Made by a program: the position numbers and the translations under genes. A stretch of DNA of 64,000 bases from Branchiostoma floridae (Eukaryota > Chordata > Leptocardii > Amphioxiformes > Branchiostomatidae). Positions within the stretch are counted from its first letter, which is position 1. Each line of letters starts with the position of its first letter. The notes below the pieces were generated by a model that did not search any database, was not told where the DNA came from, and worked only from the letters and a program-made list of their open reading frames with translations. Location of the stretch: assembly GCF_000003815.2 (NCBI RefSeq), contig NW_023365955.1, forward strand, positions 41,902-105,901, read 5' to 3'. This document shows positions 45,601 through 55,703 of this stretch, one piece after another.

Positions 45601-46136
45601 ACATGATGTAGCTATTCAGGCAAGAAGGTAAAAACTGTTGATAGTATTCCACTCATATGATGATCAAGATCGAATGAAATATTACCGTTTTGACAGATGG
45701 TAAATATAAAGTTATCATTAAGTTGTCTCACCCGATTAAGTCTGAAAACATTCTTTTCCAACGATCTGTCAACATTATGAAGCTATTCACGCATGAAGGT
45801 AAAATGTTAGCACTTGATAAAGATCTGATAAAACATTATCTTGTGTTGACAGATTGTAAACTTATTATCCAGTTGTCTTACCCGTTTCAGTCTCTGCGTC
45901 ATGCAAATGATGACCAAGGTAAAACATTACCGTTTTGACATGTTATGAATATAAAGTTGCTGTTAAGTTGTCTTACCCGTTTCAGTCTCTGCGTCTTGCC
46001 GGAGATCCTCATACAGACACTTGAGCTCGTACCTGCCCCTGGGGCGGCGCACGTGGTCGCTGTCCCTGTCCAGACTCCAGTCCAGGTTGAAATGTCCGGC
46101 GACAAACTCCGGCACGGCTTGCTTTGTTGTAGTCAT
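42607..46136 (-). CDS. TTC22: Tetratricopeptide repeat protein 22-like
   Basis: Five coding exons: 46136-45977, 45302-45043, 44738-44646, 44482-43585 and 42857-42607. Phases 1,0,0,1 agree and give 554 codons (553 aa; human TTC22 is about 569). Family matches: an N-terminal GHFNLDWSLD segment, VLAYHLEDTQSAKLYFETVL (a TPR), EARAMAELGYACALDV, DPLDYFGEAIQQA followed by ILNKLAKIF, ELAVVCYHLGVETMDE and LPEVQLMRGKCHRARGDDW (TPR motifs). The last exon is helical and ends CLEAVSSA. TPR domains mediate protein contacts; the partner of TTC22 is not known to me. An acceptor before the ATG (CTTCTACAG|TCAGG) shows an upstream untranslated exon. The exon 2 donor (GAAG|GTGGTG) is weak. Confidence 0.88.
43197..43480 (+). 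mobile_element. tRNA-derived SINE
   Basis: GGGGCCGCGTGGCGCAATCG gives an A-box-like start and GGTCCTGAGTTCAAACCCCG a B-box-like segment 35 bases on. They are followed by the tRNA-unrelated body CTTGGGCAAGGCACTTTACA. A diverged copy is at 3976. It lies in TTC22 intron 4. It does not fold as a clean tRNA, so it is not called a tRNA gene. Confidence 0.7.
45683..46000. repeat. Three diverged tandem copies including the TTC22 exon 1 donor
   Basis: The motif TTGACAGATGGTAAATATAA ... AGTTGTCTTACCCGTTTCAG recurs at about 45690, 45845 and 45935-46000. The copy nearest exon 1 holds its true donor (GAAACGG|GTAAGAC on the minus strand). The next copy (45871-45903) repeats the exon end and donor almost exactly. 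Confidence 0.75.
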
Positions 46137-46149
46137 GGCGCCGTTTCTA

Positions 46150-49100
46150 TGTGCTTAGACCATGCCTGACTGTAGAAGGCAACAAAAATGTGTTTTCAAT
46201 AACTCTCTAGGCCACCTCAACACACCAGTTAAGGTAGGCAAATAAACGTGTCACTTTTTTTTATACTTTGCTGGGTGGTATGGGAAGTTCAAGCGTTCAT
46301 CTGTTAGTTAATGGTTTGCGAGAATGGTAACTAAAACGTTATGAATGCAAATTCATTATATGGTTATTTTGGCCTTGGTTTAGATACGATTTCTAGGAAT
46401 ATGATTTTCAGTATATCTGAGCTAAGACATGAAAACAGAAATATTTGTAGGCTAGGTTTCATAGCCATTAAAAGGTAGCTTTGGCACACAGATTTTTCGC
46501 AAGACATATAATCTAAGTTACAAAATCTCTTTTTAATTCTGTACACCTGCCAGTAAGTTGAATTACTGTGCAGAAGTCTGACCTCATTTGTATGTATCTC
46601 AGCAGCGTCAGAAGGCTTTAGGCGCTGTTTTGTTCGCAAGTCGTAAGTATAGGTTATTAAGTCTTTTGCCTAGGGCCGAGCTTTGTACGGTGATTTTTTT
46701 TCGACACACCTACATTCCAATCCCACAACATCTGCTGTGACCCTGCGGTCAACATACAGGACAGTCATACTTTTTGTGTTTTCATGAAAAAAATATTGGT
46801 TTCTTGTTAGAATTCTAGAAGCCTACGTTTTCTTGATATAGAGATAAGTTGTTTGTACCCTTTTCATTGAACTGCAAAACATTCTGTGGTTTTGTAAAAA
46901 ATAATTACGTTAAGTCGAATCTTCTAAAAGGAGATTATCAGATAATCTTGCGATAAATTCGCTTAAAAGGTGAAATTGGTTGGCAATAAAACACAAAATC
47001 GTGAGACGTTCTTCTTATCATATCAATAGTTACATTTGTATCAATTAGTAGAAATGTTTGTCATCTTGCTGACATTTAGATGATAAGTTCTATGTTATGA
47101 AACCCGATAGAAATGACATACATTCCTTCATCGACCCTTAGCCCGCATATGTCTTCTTTGTTTATTTGTAGTTACTAGAAACACTTTTAAGGTCACAAGC
47201 TTGCAAATAGAAAAAAAAAACAGTTTATCAAAGGAAAAGGGAATAGTTTGTGTCTAAATCTGTACTTAAATTTTGAAATTTATCATGAAATTGTCTGATG
47301 CAACGCGGGAACAGACAAGGCTCAGAATAAAGATGGCGGACAGAAGTCAGACGACATTCCAGAGGTCAAAAGAACCACATTTAAAGATGGCGGCACTGCT
47401 GAATTTGTTTCTCCTTTATATCACATTTACCTAGAAACTTTCGTTGACTTACTAATATATTTTTTTATTAGAATCTGATACCATACAATGTTTGCGTGAC
47501 ATGCATGACCATTAACCATTTTCAAACTCAATAATGCATTGGGATAAACCATAAACGTGTCAGAGGTCACCAGACGATCACAGACAACGCACGTCAAGAT
47601 GTTACATTGCATCATTTTTCAACCTGAAGTCGGCATAACTCAAAGGGACTGGTGAATTGGACAAATCACAGAACAAATACGATGAAATTACCCAGTCTAG
47701 AATCATTATGCCCCTACCCGTGGATTCTTCATGTGTCTGTACTGACAGATTTGATGAAATATGGGGCAGGTGTGCGTGTATGTCTGCGTTGGGTATTCAA
47801 CACGATTCATGCGCAAATTTGTCAACCTGCCACTCCCCCTTTTAAGTTTTACTACCATATATCAACGTATAAACGGAACAATGGTAGAATGAACAAAGAA
47901 ACAACTGAGCCACTACTATGTAGGATAGGACTCTAACTAGAGGGGTTGTCATCGAACCAACGCTAATGTCTACGCCATGGTATCATAAATATTTTATATC
48001 TCAGTGCCTCTCAACAAAAAGGTAGCACGGTTTTGAATATCCAGGGACTGAAGCTATATGCCCATACGCTAGTAGCCGTTTTTTCTATTAAATGTGCTCT
48101 GAATGCCAAGGGTGTTTTGTCAGATTGCTAAGATAAGAATCTATTACAAAGACATTTTGCAGAACAAAAGCACAAATTCACGAGGTATATCATTACGGTA
48201 CAGTTGCTGTACACATTACCTAAGTCTTGCTATATTTTGTTGCTACAATCGTTCGAAGTTTGTCGACAAAACCGTATGAAATTTGCAGTTGGACAAACTA
48301 CAGAAGAAGTAGAATTATAATAAGCTACTCCATATTTTCAATACAATCACCTCATTCATTTGAATATTTTGATGTTTTACTTCACCCAACTGAAACAATA
48401 CACTCTCCAGTACGTCCACATAATATAATATGTATGCACGTTACCTCACCTGTTGACCGTTTCAGTGTTATATAAACGTCTAACGTGTTTATTTTAAGCA
48501 CGGACTGATGGTTTCACAGAAGAAAGGCTGCATACTTTTTAGTTTATTTACTTTAGAGGCCATCATGGTCATTCCACAAAGGAACAGGCATGGAGAAGCT
48601 GTGGTGAAACCCGTGCAGGTGTGTTCTTGATATAGTAACACTTTTTTTAGGTTTTCTGTTAATTACCTTAACTGGTATGGAAGTAAAATTTGGTTATAGT
48701 AATAGCTGACTCCGTGTCTTTTTATCAAAATATTCATATATATTATATCATAACCACTGATGTTTATTTTGCTGCATTTTCTACCGCCTCATGATTTGTA
48801 TTCAATGCAAATTACCGACAGAAACTGTATATCTTTTACCGAGTTGCTATGGTCCATATCATCATGTAAGAGTAGAAAAGTTTGCATAACGATTCTGAAA
48901 ACTTGATATACCATTTCTTCGTGGCACTATATTTCAATTGTTGCGCCATGTACATAATCCTCGTTAAAAGTTTCGTTTCCTGCAATTCCAAGAAACGAAG
49001 AGTTGCTATCGGCTACCATCAGAATCTGATGTGGCAACGAAACATTTGACAACAGAAAGATAGATTTTAACTTACATCAGCTGAAAAATACTGTTTCAGT

Positions 49101-50400
49101 TACTAGTAGTATAAGCTTCAAGGGCATTTACTACACTAGTGGAGTTTCAGACTTCCTTCTGTACACATATATTCTATTACGTCTAACTCCTTCAGTACTA
49201 TGCGTGTGCCATTGTCTTGATACCAAAAACTGAAGCTGTGAAGATTGTAAGTAACAAAAAATGCATTTGTAAAGTTGAAGGAACACGAACAAAGAATCAT
49301 TGATAACAGTCAATTGAAAAGGTTACGGGTGATCGTAAAATTCAACTCTCAACTGCAGCGTACTTAGTACAAGCAAATATGCCATAACGAGTCCAGAAAA
49401 AAACGCTGTATTACTCAAGACAGAAAAACCTAAAATTACCACCAAGGTATGTTTTCCCGTGTTCCAGTCGATTGAAAAGGTCACGTCTAAACCTTGCATT
49501 ACAGCTCACCCTGGTGACAAACACACAGACAATGGGACCAGTAATTCCCCCCACATTCTTCCACAGACCAACTCGTTTGCGCTACAGTTTCGCATTTTAA
49601 CCTAATTTAAAACCTGTCGGCACGAAATGGTTAGAAGGTTTCTGTAATTTTCTGGCAAATGTAGAACCCGGTGCAGTGTTTCAGGTGCGATTTTAGCTCT
49701 TTTTGTACTTCTTTCAGGTGGTCCTTACGGGGTAGTAGAAGCCGAGAGAGATACAGGGGCCACTAGAAGGAAGTATCAAAATCCTCGAACACACCTGAAA
49801 CTTTAAACCCGTCCAGACATCTGCTTGTAGGTAAGATCTCAGTCACAGTTTGTCACAAAGCTTGAAGTTGTACCGTCGGTATCTTTTAGAGAGATCACGC
49901 CCAAAGAGGGCAACATGCAAATGGCATTCGTACCATCCTAGACACTGCCTGGGGGGAAACGACAATCATGATGGCAGTGGCATGAATAGTTTAGGTGATT
50001 TTTTTCGTCGTCGTCCATATTGGGTCTCTACACTTCCGCATAGTTTATCCGTATCACAACAACGCTGCTGCGACTGGTTTTAAATTGATGGGAAAATGTC
50101 CGCCCGTGGAGATTTGTTAAGAGAAAGAATTTCATATGGCCGATACCCTCCCACGTAATGAAGTGTAACATTACACTCATTGTTTCATTTCGAATAACTA
50201 TATCGATACGTGGTAACTCGATTCCGTGTGGTTTTCAAGATACTGTAGTCTTTTTCTAGACATAGCACAGGTGAAAGATACGACAAGTCAGACTGTATGA
50301 AAATGTGTGAGTATATTATAATTAACCGGGAGTTCTAGAGGGTGTAACTGTCGGGCACCCCCACGGGTTGTCCCGCCCAGCGCATCCGTGCGTGCACGCC
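46150..50400. other. Intergenic or long 5' intron, no gene supported
   Basis: AT-rich with scattered short frames. AAGATGGCGG occurs at 47329 and again near 47384, a promoter-type motif with no gene visible beside it. If the candidate TTC22 first exon at 50.4 kb is right, this is its intron 1. Confidence 0.45.
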
Positions 50401-50416
50401 AGGTGTGCGCTCTTAC

Positions 50417-50520
50417 CTGGCGCTGTCTGCTCTCTCGTCCTCTCGACTCGGAGTCTGACGTCGTCGTTACAGTCGATGGATAAGAATTCGGGGCAGCAGT
50501 CTCGTTGTTAAAGATGTCTT
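50417..50520 (-). promoter_or_regulatory. GC-rich candidate first exon/promoter (possibly TTC22)
   Basis: On the minus strand a strong donor (GCGCCAG|GTAAGAGC) ends at 50417 in a local CpG-rich stretch. TTC22 needs an upstream untranslated exon and this is the best-looking candidate, though 4.3 kb away. Confidence 0.3.
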
Positions 50521-50562
50521 CACATCGCCAGCTTGGTTGTAATGTTCCATTCCATTCTAGCT

Positions 50563-50737
50563 ATGCCTCCACCCAGCCAAGGCTGGTCCAACCTGTTCTA
50601 CGGGACTATCTCACACCTCGTCACGGGTCAACGCGCCTCGCGGCCAATCACAGGCTTCCCTCAACACAGCCGACCAATGGGAACGCCGCAGACGATAGTT
50701 CTTGTTGCACACGGGGTTACGGGTGGACTACCCTCAG
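50563..50737 (+). CDS. Hypothetical first coding exon, divergent from the TTC22-type promoter
   Basis: ATG at 50563 opens 58 codons (MPPPSQGWSNLFYGTISHLV ... TIVLVAHGVTGG) ending in a good donor (CCCTCAG|GTAACT), phase 1. It adjoins a CpG-rich divergent promoter candidate. No recognisable domain and no matching downstream plus-strand exon were found. Confidence 0.25.
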
Positions 50738-50759
50738 GTAACTTGTTAAGTTTGCTTAT

Positions 50760-52440
50760 CTTTCGACTCCATTGACTGTGAAGCAAACTAGCGACTTCTG
50801 CTGACAGCTACCCACTTCAAAATGTAACAAGGAGGACCGCTATGTGTTAGTTTAGTGACAGTGCTAAGATAGAACTTGTTTTGGATCCACAGCGCCAAGA
50901 AAAACGCCCCAAAAGGTGCAGATGGCCCATGAATTATATTGTGTGTGGGAATATACTTGTCTTGCCCTACCCTGAGGCCCAATCCTGATATTGTCTGCAC
51001 TGAGATCAAGTCATACGTGAAAAACGGCAATTCCAACAGAAACCGACAGGTGTCTTCTGTCTGGGTAATACTGTATTGCCATTTCCACTGACGAAAACGT
51101 GACCCCCCCCCCCCCTCCCCTCCGCTTGGTTAAGTTCTGCGAATTCTGGTGGGTACGAAATTCCACTCTAACAACCGATGTGCCATCCCCTATTTGAAGT
51201 GGGTCAGCCGTGGGAAAATACCTTCTCATTCTCACTGTACAAACAATGCCGTGTGACCAACGCCCTTCCGCAATAGCCTCCATAGCAGGCTTATTGGTTG
51301 GGCCTTTTTGATGCTCTCGATCCAGGCCGATTTACCGTTGGAACAAGACAGTATTAAAGCTTAAAACAGGATCAAAGTCGGCCAGGCAGTGTCAATAATG
51401 GACACTGTCCTTGGAGAAGATTAGCTTTTGGAGTATAGTACTAGTCTCTACCAGACTCAATGTTTAAAGGCCGCTGGATAAATAGTAGGTAGACGAAAGT
51501 TGCCAAATTAACTGTTGTAGCCGGCCGTGGGATTACAGCTACTCCTGTCATATATTTTCAGTTTTTAGCAGATTTCTATATTGTTCACTCGACCTATGGA
51601 GACTGGCAGAGACTCCTTTTTTGGAACGTTTTGTGTGCTGTTTTCCTATCTGTTCTACTTGCACCCAATTTCATAGTCACCCCTAGCTAGTCTTAGAAGA
51701 TTGTGAGCATTGTGAGTCTTCCTCTGTACAAGTGGTGGAGTAGTCTCTAATAGACTCCTTTGTTTGATGAAAAATATAAAACAGTAACTAAATGCAGAAT
51801 TTGCTGGAGCTAAAGGAGCTGGCCGGTCATAGAGTTAGTTAGTTACTCAGAAATGACTCTATGCTCGATTAAGTCCGACAAATAAAATAACCACATTTAG
51901 GCAAATTCCATTGAACTATATATCATTCGATCTGAAGTTAGTACGTAAATTCTAGACCATAGTCCAACTTCACTCCACATAACTTTATTGTTTAACATAC
52001 AGTTTTTTTTACAAATTTCCTACATTTACCTTTGAAGCCTAGTTTATGAAATCCTTTACACCGCGTACCGACAAGACAACCGATCAAAATTCAGAATTAT
52101 TACAATTTCAACACAAATAGCTAGCATGTTACTACTGTAGAAATCCAATATTCAGAATCCTGAGGAATTTGAATTTCTCCGTGAAGTCCGAGTCGACCCG
52201 TAAAATTTGAAGCCTAGTTTATGAAATCATTTACACCGACAAGGCAACCGATCAATATTCAGAATTATTACAATTCCAACACAAATAGCATGTTACTACA
52301 TTCGAAGTCCAATATTGTCTGCCCCCTCCTGTCCGATCCATGCACCAAAGAAGATCTAGATGCTCTGACCCCCAGAGGAAGGGAGTGTGTGGAGTATTGG
52401 AGCAGGAAAGTGTAGTGATGACACGAAAGAAAGAAGTCCA
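50760..52440. other. Intergenic; holds a duplicated copy of the SLC15 3' end
   Basis: No gene is supported. A direct duplication is visible: 52029-52140 resembles 52210-52305 (GAAGCCTAGTTTATGAAATC). The block 52141-52200 resembles the SLC15 stop-codon region at 52437-52497 (CAGAATCCTGA-GAATTTGAA), so the gene's C-terminal coding end exists as a second, broken copy. Confidence 0.6.
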
Positions 52441-52444
52441 ATAT

Positions 52445-53276
52445 TCAGAATCCTGACGAATTTGAATTTCTCCGTGACGTTCGAGTCGAGCCGTTAGGAG
52501 TGGCGACCAGCATCAGGTCGTCTTCCTCCTCGATGACGTATAACTTCCGGATGAGCTGGCCGTTGGTGGGTGTGGCCACGTACGTGTAACCACGGGCAAC
52601 GGAGATGAACGCTGCCAGGTTAACCGACAACAAGGCCGCCAGAAGGAAGAAATATCGCTCCACGAAGCCGTCATTCAACTCTTCTGGGAACCAGTTGTCA
52701 CCTGTGAAGACAAAGATCCCTTTAACAAATAGAAGTATACAATTTATCACTAAAATGGTTGCTCAAAACTCAAAAGCCTTGTTTTTACCATGGCATCCCG
52801 ACAGGTCCGATGTAGCTATTCTTTTCATCATTCTCAATCAAATCAAATCAAAATGATAGGAAATCACGAACACAGAATGTCCTGGGCCACACACACAAGC
52901 GCCCTGTAAAACTAAACCTCCATTTTTACGGAGGATACAAATCATCATTCAAATTGGCTATTACAGTGTCGAATCTTGCCATATCAAAGTGATATACCAT
53001 CTCAACTCAAACTTTGGTCAAGAGTGTCAGGAAATCTGTACCGTTCCTCAACCGTTGAGCAAGCTACAGTAGCCATTTGGCACTAAATTTATCGGTTATG
53101 ACGTTAGATAGCAGGAAAAAGAGATATCAATGATATAGACTTACCGTCAGTCACTAAGTTGACGACCTCGGCCACCACGCTGCCCATGTAGCCGCCCAGC
53201 CCCACCGTCAGGGAGAAGCACCCCTGTAGCACGCCGCGAAGGTCTCGGGGGGCCTCCGTGTACGCGAACTGGATTC
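52445..53276 (-). CDS. SLC15 (proton-coupled oligopeptide transporter) C-terminal exons
   Basis: Two exons, 53276-53145 and 52701-52445, with phase 1 at both junctions, encode the last 130 or so residues of a POT-family carrier. The first encodes FAYTEAPRDLRGVLQGCF followed by a glycine-rich membrane segment. The second encodes RYFFLLAALLSVNLAAFISV, the last membrane helix, then a cytosolic tail rich in Ser/Arg. This matches the end of SLC15A3/A4-type transporters (EFAYAEAPRSMQG, YYFFLLA). The upstream exons, which should lie at higher coordinates, are not found before the transferrin exons begin at 55704. Either they are in the 595-N gap or the region is rearranged. Confidence 0.78.
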
Positions 53277-53394
53277 CTACGGGAAGGGAAGGTGGGAATG
53301 GTTGAATGGAAGAGACGTACGCGTTTTTACAAATAGGGGACCAAAACCTATACGACGTCTTCTTAGAAGCAAGCGTTATACTAGTATGTCAAAC

Positions 53395-53460
53395 GGCACC
53401 CCTGTAACAGACCGTGCCGGGTCTCGTGGGGCCTCCGTGTACGCGAACTGGATTCCTGGT
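53395..53460 (-). pseudogene. Partial duplicate of an SLC15 exon
   Basis: The stretch GGGGCCTCCGTGTACGCGAA CTGGATTCCT, with the CACCCCTGTA just before it, repeats 53219-53280 (the start of the TM11 exon). The matching acceptor base is changed (CCAGGAATCC instead of GTAGGAATCC) and the rest of the exon is missing. Confidence 0.65.
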
Positions 53461-53496
53461 GGGGAGGGAAGTATGGTTTAATATTCCAGTCAAAAG

Positions 53497-53880
53497 CCTA
53501 ATACAATGTATTTGGGCCTAATACAATGTATTCCAGGGCCTAATACAATGTATTCCTCAAATACAATGTGTTACATCCACTGTATTACTCAAATACAATG
53601 TATTATGATTTCAAATACAATGTATTTCACAAATACAATGTATTACAGAGGCAAAATACATTGTATTGAGCCCAATACATTGTAGTGAGCCCAGTACAAT
53701 GTAATACACTGTATTGAGTCCAATACACTGTATTGAGTCAAATACATTGTACTGAGTCAATTACATTGTAGTGAGTCAAATACATCGTAGTTAGTCAAAT
53801 ACACTGTACTGAGTCCTACACAGTGTACTGAGTCCAATACACTGTACAGAGTCGTATACAATGTATTTCAAAGTAAACTA
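53497..53880. repeat. Array of quasi-palindromic AATACAATGTATT units that flips orientation
   Basis: About 20 units spaced 15-22 bases apart. In the left half they read ATACAATGTATT; from about 53648 they read mostly ATACATTGTATT or ATACACTGTATT with AGTC/AGCC spacers. So the array is both locally and globally palindromic. There is no coding potential. Confidence 0.9.
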
Positions 53881-54951
53881 CATTACATGCAGTACCACTT
53901 CCCTCCGCCAGGGATGTAGCACTCCACTTACAAGGGTATCATAGGGGATCTGGGTATCAGTAGACGAACTTGTACTGGCGAAATTCAAAGAATGCCACGT
54001 GCGACGCCTGCATGCAGATACGACTTTTTTTCTAATTTCATTTTGTATTGCTGAACATTCATAATATACAGGAATAACAAATACTTATTTTTCCCCCATT
54101 GACATGGATTTTTGTGTTAGAAAATTTACCAAATGTCTGCTAAGGTACATTGCTGTGGACTTGAATTCGTGTTAAGAGATGATGATTTTAAGATAAATCT
54201 ATCGAAAAACGGAGCAGAATAGTACCATGGCGCATGTGGCATGTCTCAAAAGAATATAATCGTGAAATTTGTATCATGATATGGAACAGGAAAAATAAGA
54301 TCCCATCATACTCCAGAATTGCTGTAAGTTGCATGTTCTGCACGTCAAGGAATTATCCAATGATGGCATTATTATGAAAAGGGAAGTCACTTCGGATCCT
54401 CATTTTATATGACCTATCATGTGTCTGTGCGAAAATATGCTACGTAAATTACGTCATGGGACGTCATGGGTCAGAAACGGAGGAAGACCCCCTAAATTTC
54501 TGAAAATTAGGACGGCATTTCGCCAAATGATGTCACCTGAGATAATAAGTGATTGATGAAAAACTGACTTTAAAACTTAAGAAATCAATTCGTGAAGTGA
54601 CCGAGGACACGTCACTCATCTTCCTGGATTTCTCGGCAGACAATTGTTACAAACCACAGTGTACATAAAGTACATATAATCGGCACGTATTCAGAAATCA
54701 TTAGTGACCAAAGTAGTATATTACTGAACAAATCCCAGTGGCATACAACATATCCCGCAAACGCAAAATGTACAGGGTTCCCCGGTTGTTAAGTGAGCCT
54801 GTTTATGACCAGAAGTTTGACGCTAAACTTTAGAACAATCGCTGTGAACAGAAGTTATGACATACAGAACATTTGCTGTGAAAGTCGTGACCTTTCCGTT
54901 AAACAGCAAAGGTCTCGCTATGATAACAACGTGCTCGCTAGAAAACGTGAC
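53881..54951. other. Intergenic, nothing recognised
   Basis: No conserved frame, no splice-consistent exon for either the SLC15 or the transferrin gene. Confidence 0.45.
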
Positions 54952-55546
54952 NNNNNNNNNNNNNNNNNNNNNNNNNNNNNNNNNNNNNNNNNNNNNNNNN
55001 NNNNNNNNNNNNNNNNNNNNNNNNNNNNNNNNNNNNNNNNNNNNNNNNNNNNNNNNNNNNNNNNNNNNNNNNNNNNNNNNNNNNNNNNNNNNNNNNNNNN
55101 NNNNNNNNNNNNNNNNNNNNNNNNNNNNNNNNNNNNNNNNNNNNNNNNNNNNNNNNNNNNNNNNNNNNNNNNNNNNNNNNNNNNNNNNNNNNNNNNNNNN
55201 NNNNNNNNNNNNNNNNNNNNNNNNNNNNNNNNNNNNNNNNNNNNNNNNNNNNNNNNNNNNNNNNNNNNNNNNNNNNNNNNNNNNNNNNNNNNNNNNNNNN
55301 NNNNNNNNNNNNNNNNNNNNNNNNNNNNNNNNNNNNNNNNNNNNNNNNNNNNNNNNNNNNNNNNNNNNNNNNNNNNNNNNNNNNNNNNNNNNNNNNNNNN
55401 NNNNNNNNNNNNNNNNNNNNNNNNNNNNNNNNNNNNNNNNNNNNNNNNNNNNNNNNNNNNNNNNNNNNNNNNNNNNNNNNNNNNNNNNNNNNNNNNNNNN
55501 NNNNNNNNNNNNNNNNNNNNNNNNNNNNNNNNNNNNNNNNNNNNNN
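54952..55546. other. Assembly gap (595 N)
   Basis: It must contain, or hide the loss of, the 3' exons of the transferrin gene and possibly the 5' exons of the SLC15 gene. Confidence 0.95.
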
Positions 55547-55703
55547 CAATGAATAAGTTAGATATGTACATGTAACAAGACACAAGAGGTGATTTACAGT
55601 CTTCAATGAGTTTGCAATGTTCTGTAGTGTAAGGCTAAACAGTGCCCTACAGCTTTAACCAGACTTAGTCTTACTATCAAGAATAAAAGATTAACCAACT
55701 CAC

